From the NCBI GenBank assembly GCA_037039685.1, contig JAWNGF010000015.1, forward strand, positions 449,001-513,000: a stretch of DNA of 64,000 nucleotides. The letters are read 5' to 3'. A model generated the notes under the pieces. It made no database searches. It was not told where the DNA came from and was given only the letters and a program-made list of their open reading frames with translations. The DNA is from Ceratobasidium sp. AG-K (lineage: Eukaryota; Basidiomycota; Agaricomycetes; Cantharellales; Ceratobasidiaceae). Position 1 is the stretch's first letter. Every line of letters begins with the position of its first letter. Positions 1 through 7,955 of this stretch are shown piece by piece. The position numbers and the translations under genes are program-made.

Positions 1-642
1 TCACCCGTGCCACCATTGCCAATAACCTTGTCCGCGTTCTCAACGGGCCAGGCTTCCAGACGGCTCGCATCCTTGACTCAGGAGCAGCCCTCTACGTCTT
101 CAAAAGGTCCCAGCAGAGTCCAGGGCGGCTCCAGTTCCGTGCCTCCGACGACATCCTGCACTCTGACCTGGGAGAGTTCGAATGGGTTGGCAAGAAATGG
201 CCAACACGCATGCAACTCCAGCGAAAGGACATCTATGTATGCCGAGGATGCGCAGCCTTCCAAGTGTCCGAAGCCGTGTTGCTATCATGCACAAGCTTGG
301 GGTGGTCGAATGGGGACAAGAAGGAGCCTACAGCAGCGAATGGGTTCCAGGATACGAAGGCCGCCCTCCCACTCTGAGGCCCCGATGGAGCGACGCATGG
401 GACAAGAACTTCGAAGCAGACTTGGCAGATTGGAGGATGGAGTGGGGACTCTACCAGAGGGAGAAGTTCGAATGGAAGCCATTCTGGTGGCAGGAGAAGG
501 ATGCGGACTTGTTGGAATGGAAGCAGGTCAAGCTGGACGTACAACAATGGGACAAGGACCATGTGGAGGAGCAGGAGAGGGTCATGGACTGGTCCAAGGC
601 AGACTGGACGGACGAGAAGACCTGGGAGAAGTGGGAGGAACA
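1..642 (+). pseudogene. Accessory ORF of a chromovirus, 5' cut by window edge, 3' cut by an LTR
   Basis: This is the C-terminal accessory protein found after pol in E1, E4 and E6. The window opens about four codons after the expected Met. It reads in frame 3 to about position 290 (including CRGC and the LHSDLGEFEWVGKKW region). A small deletion near 285-300 then moves it to frame 2, where the Trp-rich part continues (VVEWGQEGAYSSEWVPGYEG, DWRMEWG, KPFWWQEK, DWSKADW). It stops being homologous at the LTR starting at 643, so the acidic IDLT tail is missing. The sequence right of that LTR does not resume the gene. The frameshift and lost end make it a pseudogene. Its function is unknown. Confidence 0.75.
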
Positions 643-1124
643 TGTCGTAAGCTTCTTCTTAATGGCTATGAGACAAGCCGCGATGGGGAGTGGACGGCAC
701 TAAGACCTAAGTGACCTCTTGAACCGCAACACACTTAAGTGTCTGTAGGCTCTTGAGGGTAGGGGTGGTTCAAAGTGTCACTCAAAGGGAATGTTTGACA
801 AGACAAAACAAGCTGGGGTTACCAGGCTTGTTGGTCCTCTATATATATACACAAAGTGGCCAAGTCATACAAAGCGTAGCCACATGAGTCACAACAGTCT
901 ACCAATCAGGAGTGTCCGTATGAGTCATGCTGTATGAACAGACATGACTCGTACAAAGCACAGCCGCGTTACACAGTGTAACACATAACCACAAGAAGGT
1001 GGCAACGCAGCAGTAAAACAAGGGGAAAGACAAACAAAGAACAAACACAAACACAAACACAAACACAAACACAAGAGAGGATGAGTCGCCGACGAGTCCG
1101 ATGGCGAGAGTATGGCTCACGACA
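643..1124 (-). mobile_element. Solo LTR, A-type, minus strand
   Basis: This 482-bp LTR runs from TGTCGTAAGC to GCTCACGACA and matches the E1 LTR in reverse, including a TATATATA box and a reverse AGCTTGTTTTGT segment. It ends the accessory ORF at 642. The flanks (GAACA on the left, CATCT on the right) do not form a target duplication, and the right flank is not the rest of the gene. The copy therefore probably arose by inter-element recombination or a later deletion rather than simple solo-LTR formation. Confidence 0.85.
1041..1074. repeat. Microsatellite, period 6 (acaaac)
   Basis: About five and a half tandem copies of a 6-bp unit lie inside the solo LTR. They account for much of its extra length over the 457-bp E1 LTR. 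Confidence 0.8.
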
Positions 1125-1558
1125 CATCTGAATTGTCTGCCGTAAGATCGTCTAGGATCGCTTGATACGGATGCGTCTTGTGTTTGACAGTAAATAACAA
1201 CTGGTTCAGCTTATTTGGCCAATCATGCATTTGTTGGATCCTCCTAAATCCTTAATCAATTCTCTTCAAGTAGGGGAATCAGCTTGGGAAGAGTGTTTGC
1301 CCAGGCTGACAACGTCTAGTGGGTTTGAGAGACGGGGATCAAATGTCAATGCCCACCTTGTCCAGTGAGTGGCTTGCGTGCCTCCACAAGTGCTCTCCTT
1401 GGCTTCGCATGCTCCCCGTCAAAAACAAGCACCTTCCTCTGCCATCCAAGTTTGATTGTTTTTCAATCAATGCTTAGGTTTAGGGCGCATTACTCAGCAA
1501 AAATTGTAAATGCTCCAGGGTACTCCAGAGCCTATGGAGTGCTCCTGAGCAAAACCAA
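1125..1558. other. Non-LTR sequence left of E1, nothing recognised
   Basis: No LTR, gag or pol homology and no convincing exon is visible. The short ORF at 1365-1571 runs into the E1 LTR and has no recognisable motif. This stretch is continuous with 8784 onward across the E1 insertion. Confidence 0.6.
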
Positions 1559-1707
1559 TGTCGTGAGCTAGCTCACTCCATCGGACTCGCCTGTTGCCTC
1601 GCCCGCCTATTCCCTTCTCTTTTGTTATGTTTCTGTTTCCGTTCGCCGCGTTGCCACCTTCTTGTGGTTATTCTGTTACATTGTGTAACGCGGCTGTGCT
1701 TTGTACG

Positions 1708-1817
1708 AGTCATGACTGTTTATACAGCATGACTCACATGGACACTCCTGACTGGTTGACTGCTGTGACTCATGTGGCTGCGTTCTGTATGACTCGGCCT
1801 CCTTTTGTTTATATATA
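1708..1817 (+). promoter_or_regulatory. E1 U3 promoter: bZIP-type sites and TATA box
   Basis: ATGACTCA (1729-1736) and TGACTCAT (1766-1773) are exact Gcn4/AP-1-type sites. Near-sites are at 1708-1713 and ATGACTCG 1789-1796. TATATATA lies at 1810-1817, about 33 bp before the self-primer segment. Factor identity is inferred from the consensus only. Confidence 0.6.
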
Positions 1818-1842
1818 GAGGACCAACAAGCCTGGCAACCCC

Positions 1843-1854
1843 AGCTTGTTTTGT
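1843..1854 (+). promoter_or_regulatory. E1 self-primer segment at start of R
   Basis: AGCTTGTTTTGT is the exact reverse complement of the primer-binding site at 2018-2029. It lies where the transcript should begin, downstream of TATA. This matches the Tf1 mechanism, where the mRNA 5' end folds back and is cut to prime minus-strand synthesis. Confidence 0.75.
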
Positions 1855-2017
1855 CTCGTCAAAACATCCCTCCTGAGTGACACTTAGAACCACCCCTACC
1901 CTCAAGAGCCTACAGACGCTTAAGTGCGTTGCGGTTCAAGAGGTCACTTAGGTCTTAGTGCCGTCCACTCTCCATCGCGGCCTGCCTCATAGCCACCAAG
2001 AAGAAGCTTACGACATT

Positions 2018-2029
2018 ACAAAACAAGCT
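2018..2029 (+). promoter_or_regulatory. E1 primer-binding site (self-priming)
   Basis: ACAAAACAAGCT sits two bases (TT) inside the LTR end and pairs perfectly with 1843-1854. There is no TGG-type tRNA 3'-end complement here. Confidence 0.75.
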
Positions 2030-2037
2030 TAACAAAT

Positions 2038-4038
2038 ATGTCTATTCAAGAAGATGCAGGATCACGCCCCTCATCCACTATGTCAATAAGAAGAGGACCC
2101 AGTCGGGCAGCAAGGCCCACAGGATCACTAAACGAGCAAGATATCGCACAAACTCAAGCGGGAGGTCCTGCCCGATCACGCCCTCAAAGTCAAGCATCAA
2201 TGCCGGGAGCTTTCGGCATTCCTGACATGACAACAGTACAAGAAGAAGAACCCACGATCACAAATAGAGAACCAGGAGATCTTACGAATGACCCTACTCC
2301 GGCTGTAATCCGTATTCCAACTGCAACTCCAGGACCATCACGTCCCTTGTGGCCATTGGGAAACAGAAGACAGTTCTTTTCTCCCCAACCCGAAGCTCAT
2401 GGGGGTGTATCGCTTGTTCCTATTAGACCTCCCCCTACACCACACGTTCCAAACGTCCCTACAGTTCCTCAGATTGGAGGAACCATCACCAACGCAGGAC
2501 CAATTCCAGTGGCTTCCCAGCCAGCCACACCGGCTATTCCAGCACCACCATATATTCCACAGGGTTACTCAAATCAATCAGCTCCGGTACAACAAGGCGC
2601 CGGAGATCCAGGGAGCTCAAGTTCAAGTTCCAGTTCTAGCGGCAGGACTGTAATCAGCAATCTAGATGACCTAGACGACCTTCTAGAAGGAAGACACAAT
2701 GCTACCCTTAGGGTCATAGACGGAATGAGGGTCACCATAGATCGAAGGCTTAGTGGCCTAGAACAAGCCACACAGGTTCTAGCAAACAACCAACAAATCT
2801 TCAACGACTCCATCAACACCCTACAAGGAACCTTGACGGACATTCTGAACTCGGCAAGAAATGGCGAACACAATTCTTTCCTAGTCGGCCAAGATGTAAC
2901 CCGTCTTCGAAATGAAGTTACCAACACTCAAGGACTAGTAAACAATGTACGCGAAGAACTCAACACTACCAGACAAGGGCAACTCGAATGGAACGAGGCA
3001 GTAACACAAGGACTAGAAACCTTACGACAGGAAGGAACCTCCTTCACTGCCAAAATCACAGAGGTTCAGGAAACTATCAACAACATGCGAGAAGAAATGG
3101 ACGAAGCATCCCTGCATGGGATCCCTTCCAGGCGGTCAAATTCCCCACCACACCCAGATGCAGAATCTACCAGGATCGACGAATTAGAACTAAGAATCCA
3201 ACGGCTGACCGAGAACACGAACATCGGTAACGGATCACGTCGCCCCAAGGTGACTCGTCCAGAAGCCTTCGACGGAAAGAAAGGAGAAGGTGCCGAAATG
3301 TTCATCACACAAATGGAGAGCTACTTCGTACGTCTAGGCGACCAATACACTTCCAGCGAAGAAAGGATCCGCGAAGCTCTTGCAAACTTCAAATCCGAGA
3401 ACAAAGCCGCCACTCACTGGGCACAAGTACTATTACGATCGCTTAACCAAGGGGAAAATAACCAAAACCTCGCCTCATGGGAAAGTTTCAAGGCACACTT
3501 CATGGAACAGTTTAGCGACCCCAACAAAAAGGCTAAGGCCGAATCGGACATCCGAAAATGTAAACAGAACAACTCAGTAGCAAACTATGCTTCGGAATTC
3601 CGATACCTTCTGGTGGACGTAAATTGGGGTCAGGAAGCTCTAATCAACCAATTCAAGGAAGGGTTGAAGCCTGAAGTCAAAACCGAGCTAGCTCGCTTCG
3701 AACTGACCCTAATCAATGAAGACGGAACAGAGCGGGAGCTGTCACTAGACCGGTGGATCTCTATCGCAATCTCTATTGACCAGAAATTGCAACAAATCAA
3801 GACCTCCACAGGAAAGAAGGCAGCCCAACCAACCGCTAGCGGACAATCCTCTACAAAGCGGCTACCCGACGAAGTATACAAAGCAAGGATAGCAAGCAAC
3901 CGCTGCTTGAAGTGCGGACAGGAAGGACACCGGTCATTCAAATGCCCGTCCAAGGAATGGATAACGACGGAACCCAGCGTTAAAGGAAGGGAGGCAACAG
4001 TTACGGAAGACTCGGGAAAAGAAGGGGTCTCCCTCTAA
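2038..4038 (+). CDS. gag: E1 Gag
   Basis: This 666-aa structural protein forms the cytoplasmic virus-like particle and packages element RNA. The ATG at 2038 lies 8 bp after the primer site. Residues 1-200 are Pro/Ser-rich and basic, followed by a poly-Ser run near 200. Residues 210-375 look like a long coiled coil rich in Leu, Asn and Gln. A retrotransposon capsid domain runs from about 402 to 590 (PEAFDGKKGEGAEMFITQME onward). A CCHC zinc knuckle is at C623, C626, H631 and C636. The same order is seen in E3, E4 and E6. The last nine codons contain the slippery GGGAAAA, so a minority of ribosomes should continue into pol in the -1 frame. The ORF is intact. Confidence 0.93.
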   Translation: MSIQEDAGSRPSSTMSIRRGPSRAARPTGSLNEQDIAQTQAGGPARSRPQSQASMPGAFGIPDMTTVQEEEPTITNREPGDLTNDPTPAVIRIPTATPGPSRPLWPLGNRRQFFSPQPEAHGGVSLVPIRPPPTPHVPNVPTVPQIGGTITNAGPIPVASQPATPAIPAPPYIPQGYSNQSAPVQQGAGDPGSSSSSSSSSGRTVISNLDDLDDLLEGRHNATLRVIDGMRVTIDRRLSGLEQATQVLANNQQIFNDSINTLQGTLTDILNSARNGEHNSFLVGQDVTRLRNEVTNTQGLVNNVREELNTTRQGQLEWNEAVTQGLETLRQEGTSFTAKITEVQETINNMREEMDEASLHGIPSRRSNSPPHPDAESTRIDELELRIQRLTENTNIGNGSRRPKVTRPEAFDGKKGEGAEMFITQMESYFVRLGDQYTSSEERIREALANFKSENKAATHWAQVLLRSLNQGENNQNLASWESFKAHFMEQFSDPNKKAKAESDIRKCKQNNSVANYASEFRYLLVDVNWGQEALINQFKEGLKPEVKTELARFELTLINEDGTERELSLDRWISIAISIDQKLQQIKTSTGKKAAQPTASGQSSTKRLPDEVYKARIASNRCLKCGQEGHRSFKCPSKEWITTEPSVKGREATVTEDSGKEGVSL

Positions 4039-4055
4039 CTGTGTGTGGAGAGACC
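4014..4055 (+). promoter_or_regulatory. E1 -1 ribosomal frameshift signal at gag/pol junction
   Basis: Heptamer G GGA AAA (4014-4020) is in gag phase. A 5-nt spacer (4021-4025) precedes a stem pairing GGTCTC (4026-4031) with GAGACC (4050-4055). CC 4032-4033 also pairs with GG 4047-4048 around a bulged A. The gag stop TAA (4036-4038) lies in the loop. Pol is open in the -1 frame from 4014. The layout is that of retroviral frameshift sites; use is inferred. Confidence 0.7.
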
Positions 4056-7000
4056 AACAAACCGGCAATGGAAACAATGTACCTTAGAGCAACAAATGAG
4101 TCAACCATTGTTTATGCAAACGTTGCCGGAATCACAGAACCTATCCCAACCCTCATCGATTCTGGAGCATCAAAGAACTTCTTGGACATCTCTTGGGCTC
4201 GATCCAACAAAATCCCACTCATGGAACTTTCCACTCCGAGAAAAGTAATCGGTATCCAGGGAAAGGAACTCTCTCACCAAATACGCTTCAAAGCTAAGCT
4301 GGAACTAGACGTGGAAGGAAGAACCTTTAAACAAATCTTCTTTGCTATGCCTACTGGGGAAACTAAACTTATCCTAGGACTAGAATGGTTAGAAGAAGCT
4401 AACCCGGTTATTGATTGGAGAACAAAGCACATATCATGGCGGCCAGAACCCATCCAAGCAAGAACAGCCTCAATAGACGACCTACCCAAAGAATTCAAGG
4501 AATTTGCCGATGTCTTCAGTGAAGAGAAATTCAAAAGAATCCCAGATCATCGACCATACGACTGTGCCATCGATTTCAAGGAAGGAGCTGAACTTCCAAA
4601 ACCGGCCAGACCAATCCCACTCTCCCCGGCAGAATCAATTGCACTAAGAGAATACCTGGATGAAGAAATCGCAGCAGGAAAGATTCGACCAAGCAAATCA
4701 CCCATTGCATCACCTTGTTTCTTTGTTAAAAAACCCATCGATCCAAAGAATCCAGGAGCAGTTCGCCAGCTACGACTTGTTCAAGACCTCAGAGGAGTAA
4801 ACGCCATTACAAAGGACGACAGATTCCCAATGCCCCTAATGGAAGACCTCCTGGATAAAATCAAGGACGCGAAGATTTTCTCCAAGATTGATCTACGCAT
4901 GGGTTTCAACAATATCAGAATTAGGGAAGGCGACGAATGGAAGACAGCTTTCAGAACAAAAGAGGGACTCTTCGAATACGTCGTCATGCCTTTTGGACTA
5001 AAAAACGCGCCCGCCATCTTCCAAAGATATATGAATCACATTTTCCATGATCTTATCGACGTATGTGTCATTGTATACATTGACGACATCCTGGTCTTCT
5101 CCAAGAACAGAAGCCAACATACCGTGGATGTCAGAAGAGTACTAAAGATCTTACTGGAGGAAAATCTTTTCGCAAAACTTCCAAAATGCGAATTCTTTGT
5201 CACCAAGTTAACGTATACTGGACTTGGAATCAGCGATACGGGTATCTCTATGGAAGAAGAAAAGGTCAAGGCAATAAAGGAGTGGAAGGAACCAAAAACA
5301 GTCAAGCAAGTCCAAGCATTCTTAGGATTCGCGAATTTCTACCGAAGATTTGTACCGAATTTCAGCCGCTTAGCAAAACCCCTGACAACCTTAACAAGAA
5401 AGGAGAACAAGTGGGAATGGGGAAACGAGCAGCAGGAAGCATTTGAAGCCTTGAAAGCGGAAATCAGCAAGGAACCCACTCTACGCCATCCAAACCCTGA
5501 CAAACCCTTCTTCTTGGAAACAGACGCAAGTGGAGTAGCAATGGGAGCAATCCTGTCACAAAGGCAAGATGACGGCTACCTACACCCTATTGCTTTTCTT
5601 TCAAAATCCTTCAACGAGGCTCAGCTCAACTACGATGTCCACGATAAGGAACTCATGGCCATCATAGAGTCTTTAACACATTGGAGGCTTTACCTTGAAG
5701 GAACGAGGGACCCGATCACCATCTACACCGATCATAGGAACCTACAATTCTGGAAGGAAGCAAGAACGTTCAACCGTCGACACGCAAGATGGCACCAATT
5801 GCTCGCTTCCTATAACTTTGACATCATATACCGCCCTGGCATCCTGTCTTCAAAACCGGACCTGTTGTCAAGACGATCGGACCATGAAGATATCCCGACG
5901 CCGGAACAAGTTATGATATCTGTCGAAAGGTTCAAAGGATTTATGGGACAAGTAGACACAAACATCATAGAGACTATCAAGGAGGCTCAGGAAACAGATG
6001 AAGGATTGGCACAAATCAAAGAAATCTGCAAGTCGAAGGAAACGTTACCAAAAACCCTTCAACACAGCGCAAAGGATTATGATTTCAAGGAGGGACTATT
6101 ATGGTTCAAGGGAAGGATCTATGTACCAGACGATAAGGAATCCAGACTGGCCATCATGCGAAGTCATCACGACTCAAAAATCGCAGGACATCAAGGACAG
6201 GCTAGAACACTGGAACTCATATCAAGAAGATACTTCTGGCCAGGGATGAAGCAGAGCATAAACAGATACGTGGAATCCTGCGAGACCTGCCAACGGACAA
6301 AGGGATCAAAGTCAATAGTCCCGATCAAGCCTCTGGAAATTCCAAGAGGACCGTGGGAAGACATAGCGTTCAACTTCGTAGTAAAGTTACCAAAATCCAG
6401 AGGATCGGATAGCATCTTAGTAGTAGTGGACCGATTCTCAAGAATGGCGCACTTCATACCCTGCAAAGAATCTCACACGGCAAGCGACCTCGCAAGTCTT
6501 TTTATCACAAATGTTTGGAAACTGCACGGTTTTCCAAAAAGCACAATCTCAGACCGAGGGACTACCTTCAATTCCAAACTTATGAAAGCCATTTACGAGA
6601 AAATCGGAACTAGCCCGGGTTTCAGCACTGCCTTCCACCCCCAAACAGATGGAATAACAGAGAGAATCAATCAATGGATGGAAGGCTGGCTACGATCGTT
6701 CGTCAACCACCGGCAAGACGATTGGGCGGACTTATTACCGATTGCGGAGTTCAGCTATAATCTACAGAGACACCGCGTAACAGGTAGTTCCCCTTTCGAA
6801 ATTGTTTACGGCAGGGAACCACTGTGGAACATCTCAGCAGAAGATTCAACGGTTCCGGAAGCAAACAACATCACGGAAAAATGGCGAAAAATCCACGACG
6901 AAGCAATTGCATCGATGGAAAGCCAAAGGCTCCCAGAAGAAGAACCAAGGAACGAATACAGGGAGGGAGATCTAGTATGGCTTTTGGGAAAAAACATTCA

Positions 7001-7955
7001 AACAAGAAGACCCTCAAAAAAGCTGGATAACAAGAAACACGGGCCGTTTGTTGTGAAACAAAAAATAGGGTCACACGCTTATGAACTCACTTTACCGGCA
7101 ACAATGAGGGTGCACCCTGTTTTCCACATCGATTTGCTCAGCCCTTACAAAGAAGACACAGAGTTCAGCCGGAACCAACCCCGACCACCGCCGGTCATAA
7201 CAGAAGAAGGAGAAGAGGAATACGAAGTAGAGAAGATTTTGGACTGGAAGGAGACAAAGGACGGTCTTTTTTACAGGGTCAGATGGAAGGGTTATGGAAG
7301 TGAGGAAGACACAGAACAAAGGGCGGAAGATTTTGGCCACCTTTCAAAGATCATCAAGGACCTTCTACGCCGACACCCCAAAGCTCCCACGCCATCTAAC
7401 TACGCTCTAGGAAAGATAAAAGGCAGAGGGGGCGAGGCGAGTAGTGTCAACTGCAAAACTTGCAACTACTCCAATCTTCGCCCCTTGCTTTACTCGCTAA
7501 ACCTTGTCTGCTACCGAAAATGCCTGCCGTCACCCACTCCACCATTACCAGCAACCTTACCCGCGTCCTTGACGGACCAGCGTTCGCTACGGCAAGAATC
7601 CTTGACTCTGGGGCCGCACTCTACGTCTTCAAAAGGTCCCAACAAAGCTCGGGAAGAATGCACTTTAGGGCGTCGGACGACGTCCTGCACTCGGACCTGG
7701 GAGAATTCCAATGGGTCAGAAAGAAGTGGCCGACACGCATGCAACTCCTGCGAAAGGATATATTCGTCTGCCGAGGGTGCGCGGCTTTCCAGGTCTCCGA
7801 GGTCGTCCTCCTCTCCACCCACATGCTCGGGGTGGTTGAATGGGGACAAGAAGGAGCGTACTCGAGCGAGTGGGTGCCCGGGTACGACGGAAGGCAGCCA
7901 ACGCTCCGGCCTAGATGGAACGACGCTTGGGATGCCAACTACGAGAAGGACCTGA
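4041..7955 (+). CDS. pol: E1 Pol polyprotein (PR-RT-RH-IN-chromodomain)
   Basis: The frame is open from the slippery site at 4014. The GTG at 4041 is not a likely start. Residues counted from 4041: protease DSGA at 40-43; reverse transcriptase about 185-400 with YIDD at 346-349; RNase H with D495 in ETDASG; integrase zinc domain with His about 709-717 and two Cys near 747-750; integrase core with N778, D838 and E874 (D-x35-E spacing is exact). A chromodomain at about 1055-1110 (EVEKILDWKE, FYRVRWKGYG) should target integration through histone marks. The first integrase Asp is replaced by Asn. The frame stays open about 145 codons past the accessory ATG, in a different frame from it. Confidence 0.92.
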   Translation: MCGETNKPAMETMYLRATNESTIVYANVAGITEPIPTLIDSGASKNFLDISWARSNKIPLMELSTPRKVIGIQGKELSHQIRFKAKLELDVEGRTFKQIFFAMPTGETKLILGLEWLEEANPVIDWRTKHISWRPEPIQARTASIDDLPKEFKEFADVFSEEKFKRIPDHRPYDCAIDFKEGAELPKPARPIPLSPAESIALREYLDEEIAAGKIRPSKSPIASPCFFVKKPIDPKNPGAVRQLRLVQDLRGVNAITKDDRFPMPLMEDLLDKIKDAKIFSKIDLRMGFNNIRIREGDEWKTAFRTKEGLFEYVVMPFGLKNAPAIFQRYMNHIFHDLIDVCVIVYIDDILVFSKNRSQHTVDVRRVLKILLEENLFAKLPKCEFFVTKLTYTGLGISDTGISMEEEKVKAIKEWKEPKTVKQVQAFLGFANFYRRFVPNFSRLAKPLTTLTRKENKWEWGNEQQEAFEALKAEISKEPTLRHPNPDKPFFLETDASGVAMGAILSQRQDDGYLHPIAFLSKSFNEAQLNYDVHDKELMAIIESLTHWRLYLEGTRDPITIYTDHRNLQFWKEARTFNRRHARWHQLLASYNFDIIYRPGILSSKPDLLSRRSDHEDIPTPEQVMISVERFKGFMGQVDTNIIETIKEAQETDEGLAQIKEICKSKETLPKTLQHSAKDYDFKEGLLWFKGRIYVPDDKESRLAIMRSHHDSKIAGHQGQARTLELISRRYFWPGMKQSINRYVESCETCQRTKGSKSIVPIKPLEIPRGPWEDIAFNFVVKLPKSRGSDSILVVVDRFSRMAHFIPCKESHTASDLASLFITNVWKLHGFPKSTISDRGTTFNSKLMKAIYEKIGTSPGFSTAFHPQTDGITERINQWMEGWLRSFVNHRQDDWADLLPIAEFSYNLQRHRVTGSSPFEIVYGREPLWNISAEDSTVPEANNITEKWRKIHDEAIASMESQRLPEEEPRNEYREGDLVWLLGKNIQTRRPSKKLDNKKHGPFVVKQKIGSHAYELTLPATMRVHPVFHIDLLSPYKEDTEFSRNQPRPPPVITEEGEEEYEVEKILDWKETKDGLFYRVRWKGYGSEEDTEQRAEDFGHLSKIIKDLLRRHPKAPTPSNYALGKIKGRGGEASSVNCKTCNYSNLRPLLYSLNLVCYRKCLPSPTPPLPATLPASLTDQRSLRQESLTLGPHSTSSKGPNKAREECTLGRRTTSCTRTWENSNGSERSGRHACNSCERIYSSAEGARLSRSPRSSSSPPTCSGWLNGDKKERTRASGCPGTTEGSQRSGLDGTTLGMPTTRRT

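Larger units (their letters stand above)
1559..2015 (+). repeat. E1 5' LTR
   Basis: It begins TGTCGTGAGC and ends CTTACGACA. U3 holds TGACTCA-type sites and a TATA box. R starts within about 25-35 bp of TATA. The sequence is identical to the 3' LTR. Confidence 0.95.

Noticed and set aside
1041..1074. Short tandem repeat as a CRISPR or minisatellite array
   Set aside because: The unit is 6 bp with no spacers. It is a simple microsatellite inside an LTR.
1594..1818. A 74-aa ORF repeated identically at 8362-8586
   Set aside because: It lies in the two identical E1 LTRs. It is U3 sequence and reappears wherever that LTR does, so it is not a gene.
2016..2035. tRNA-type primer-binding site after the 5' LTR
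   Set aside because: No TGG-initial tRNA 3'-end complement is present. The self-complementary segment fits instead.
4041..4043. GTG as the translation start of E1 pol
   Set aside because: A GTG start is unlikely in a eukaryote. The frame is open upstream to the slippery site, so entry by -1 frameshift explains pol better.
7445..7520. A second slippery site for a pol-to-accessory frameshift
   Set aside because: The A-rich runs near 7452-7458 are not in X XXY YYZ phase for the pol frame.
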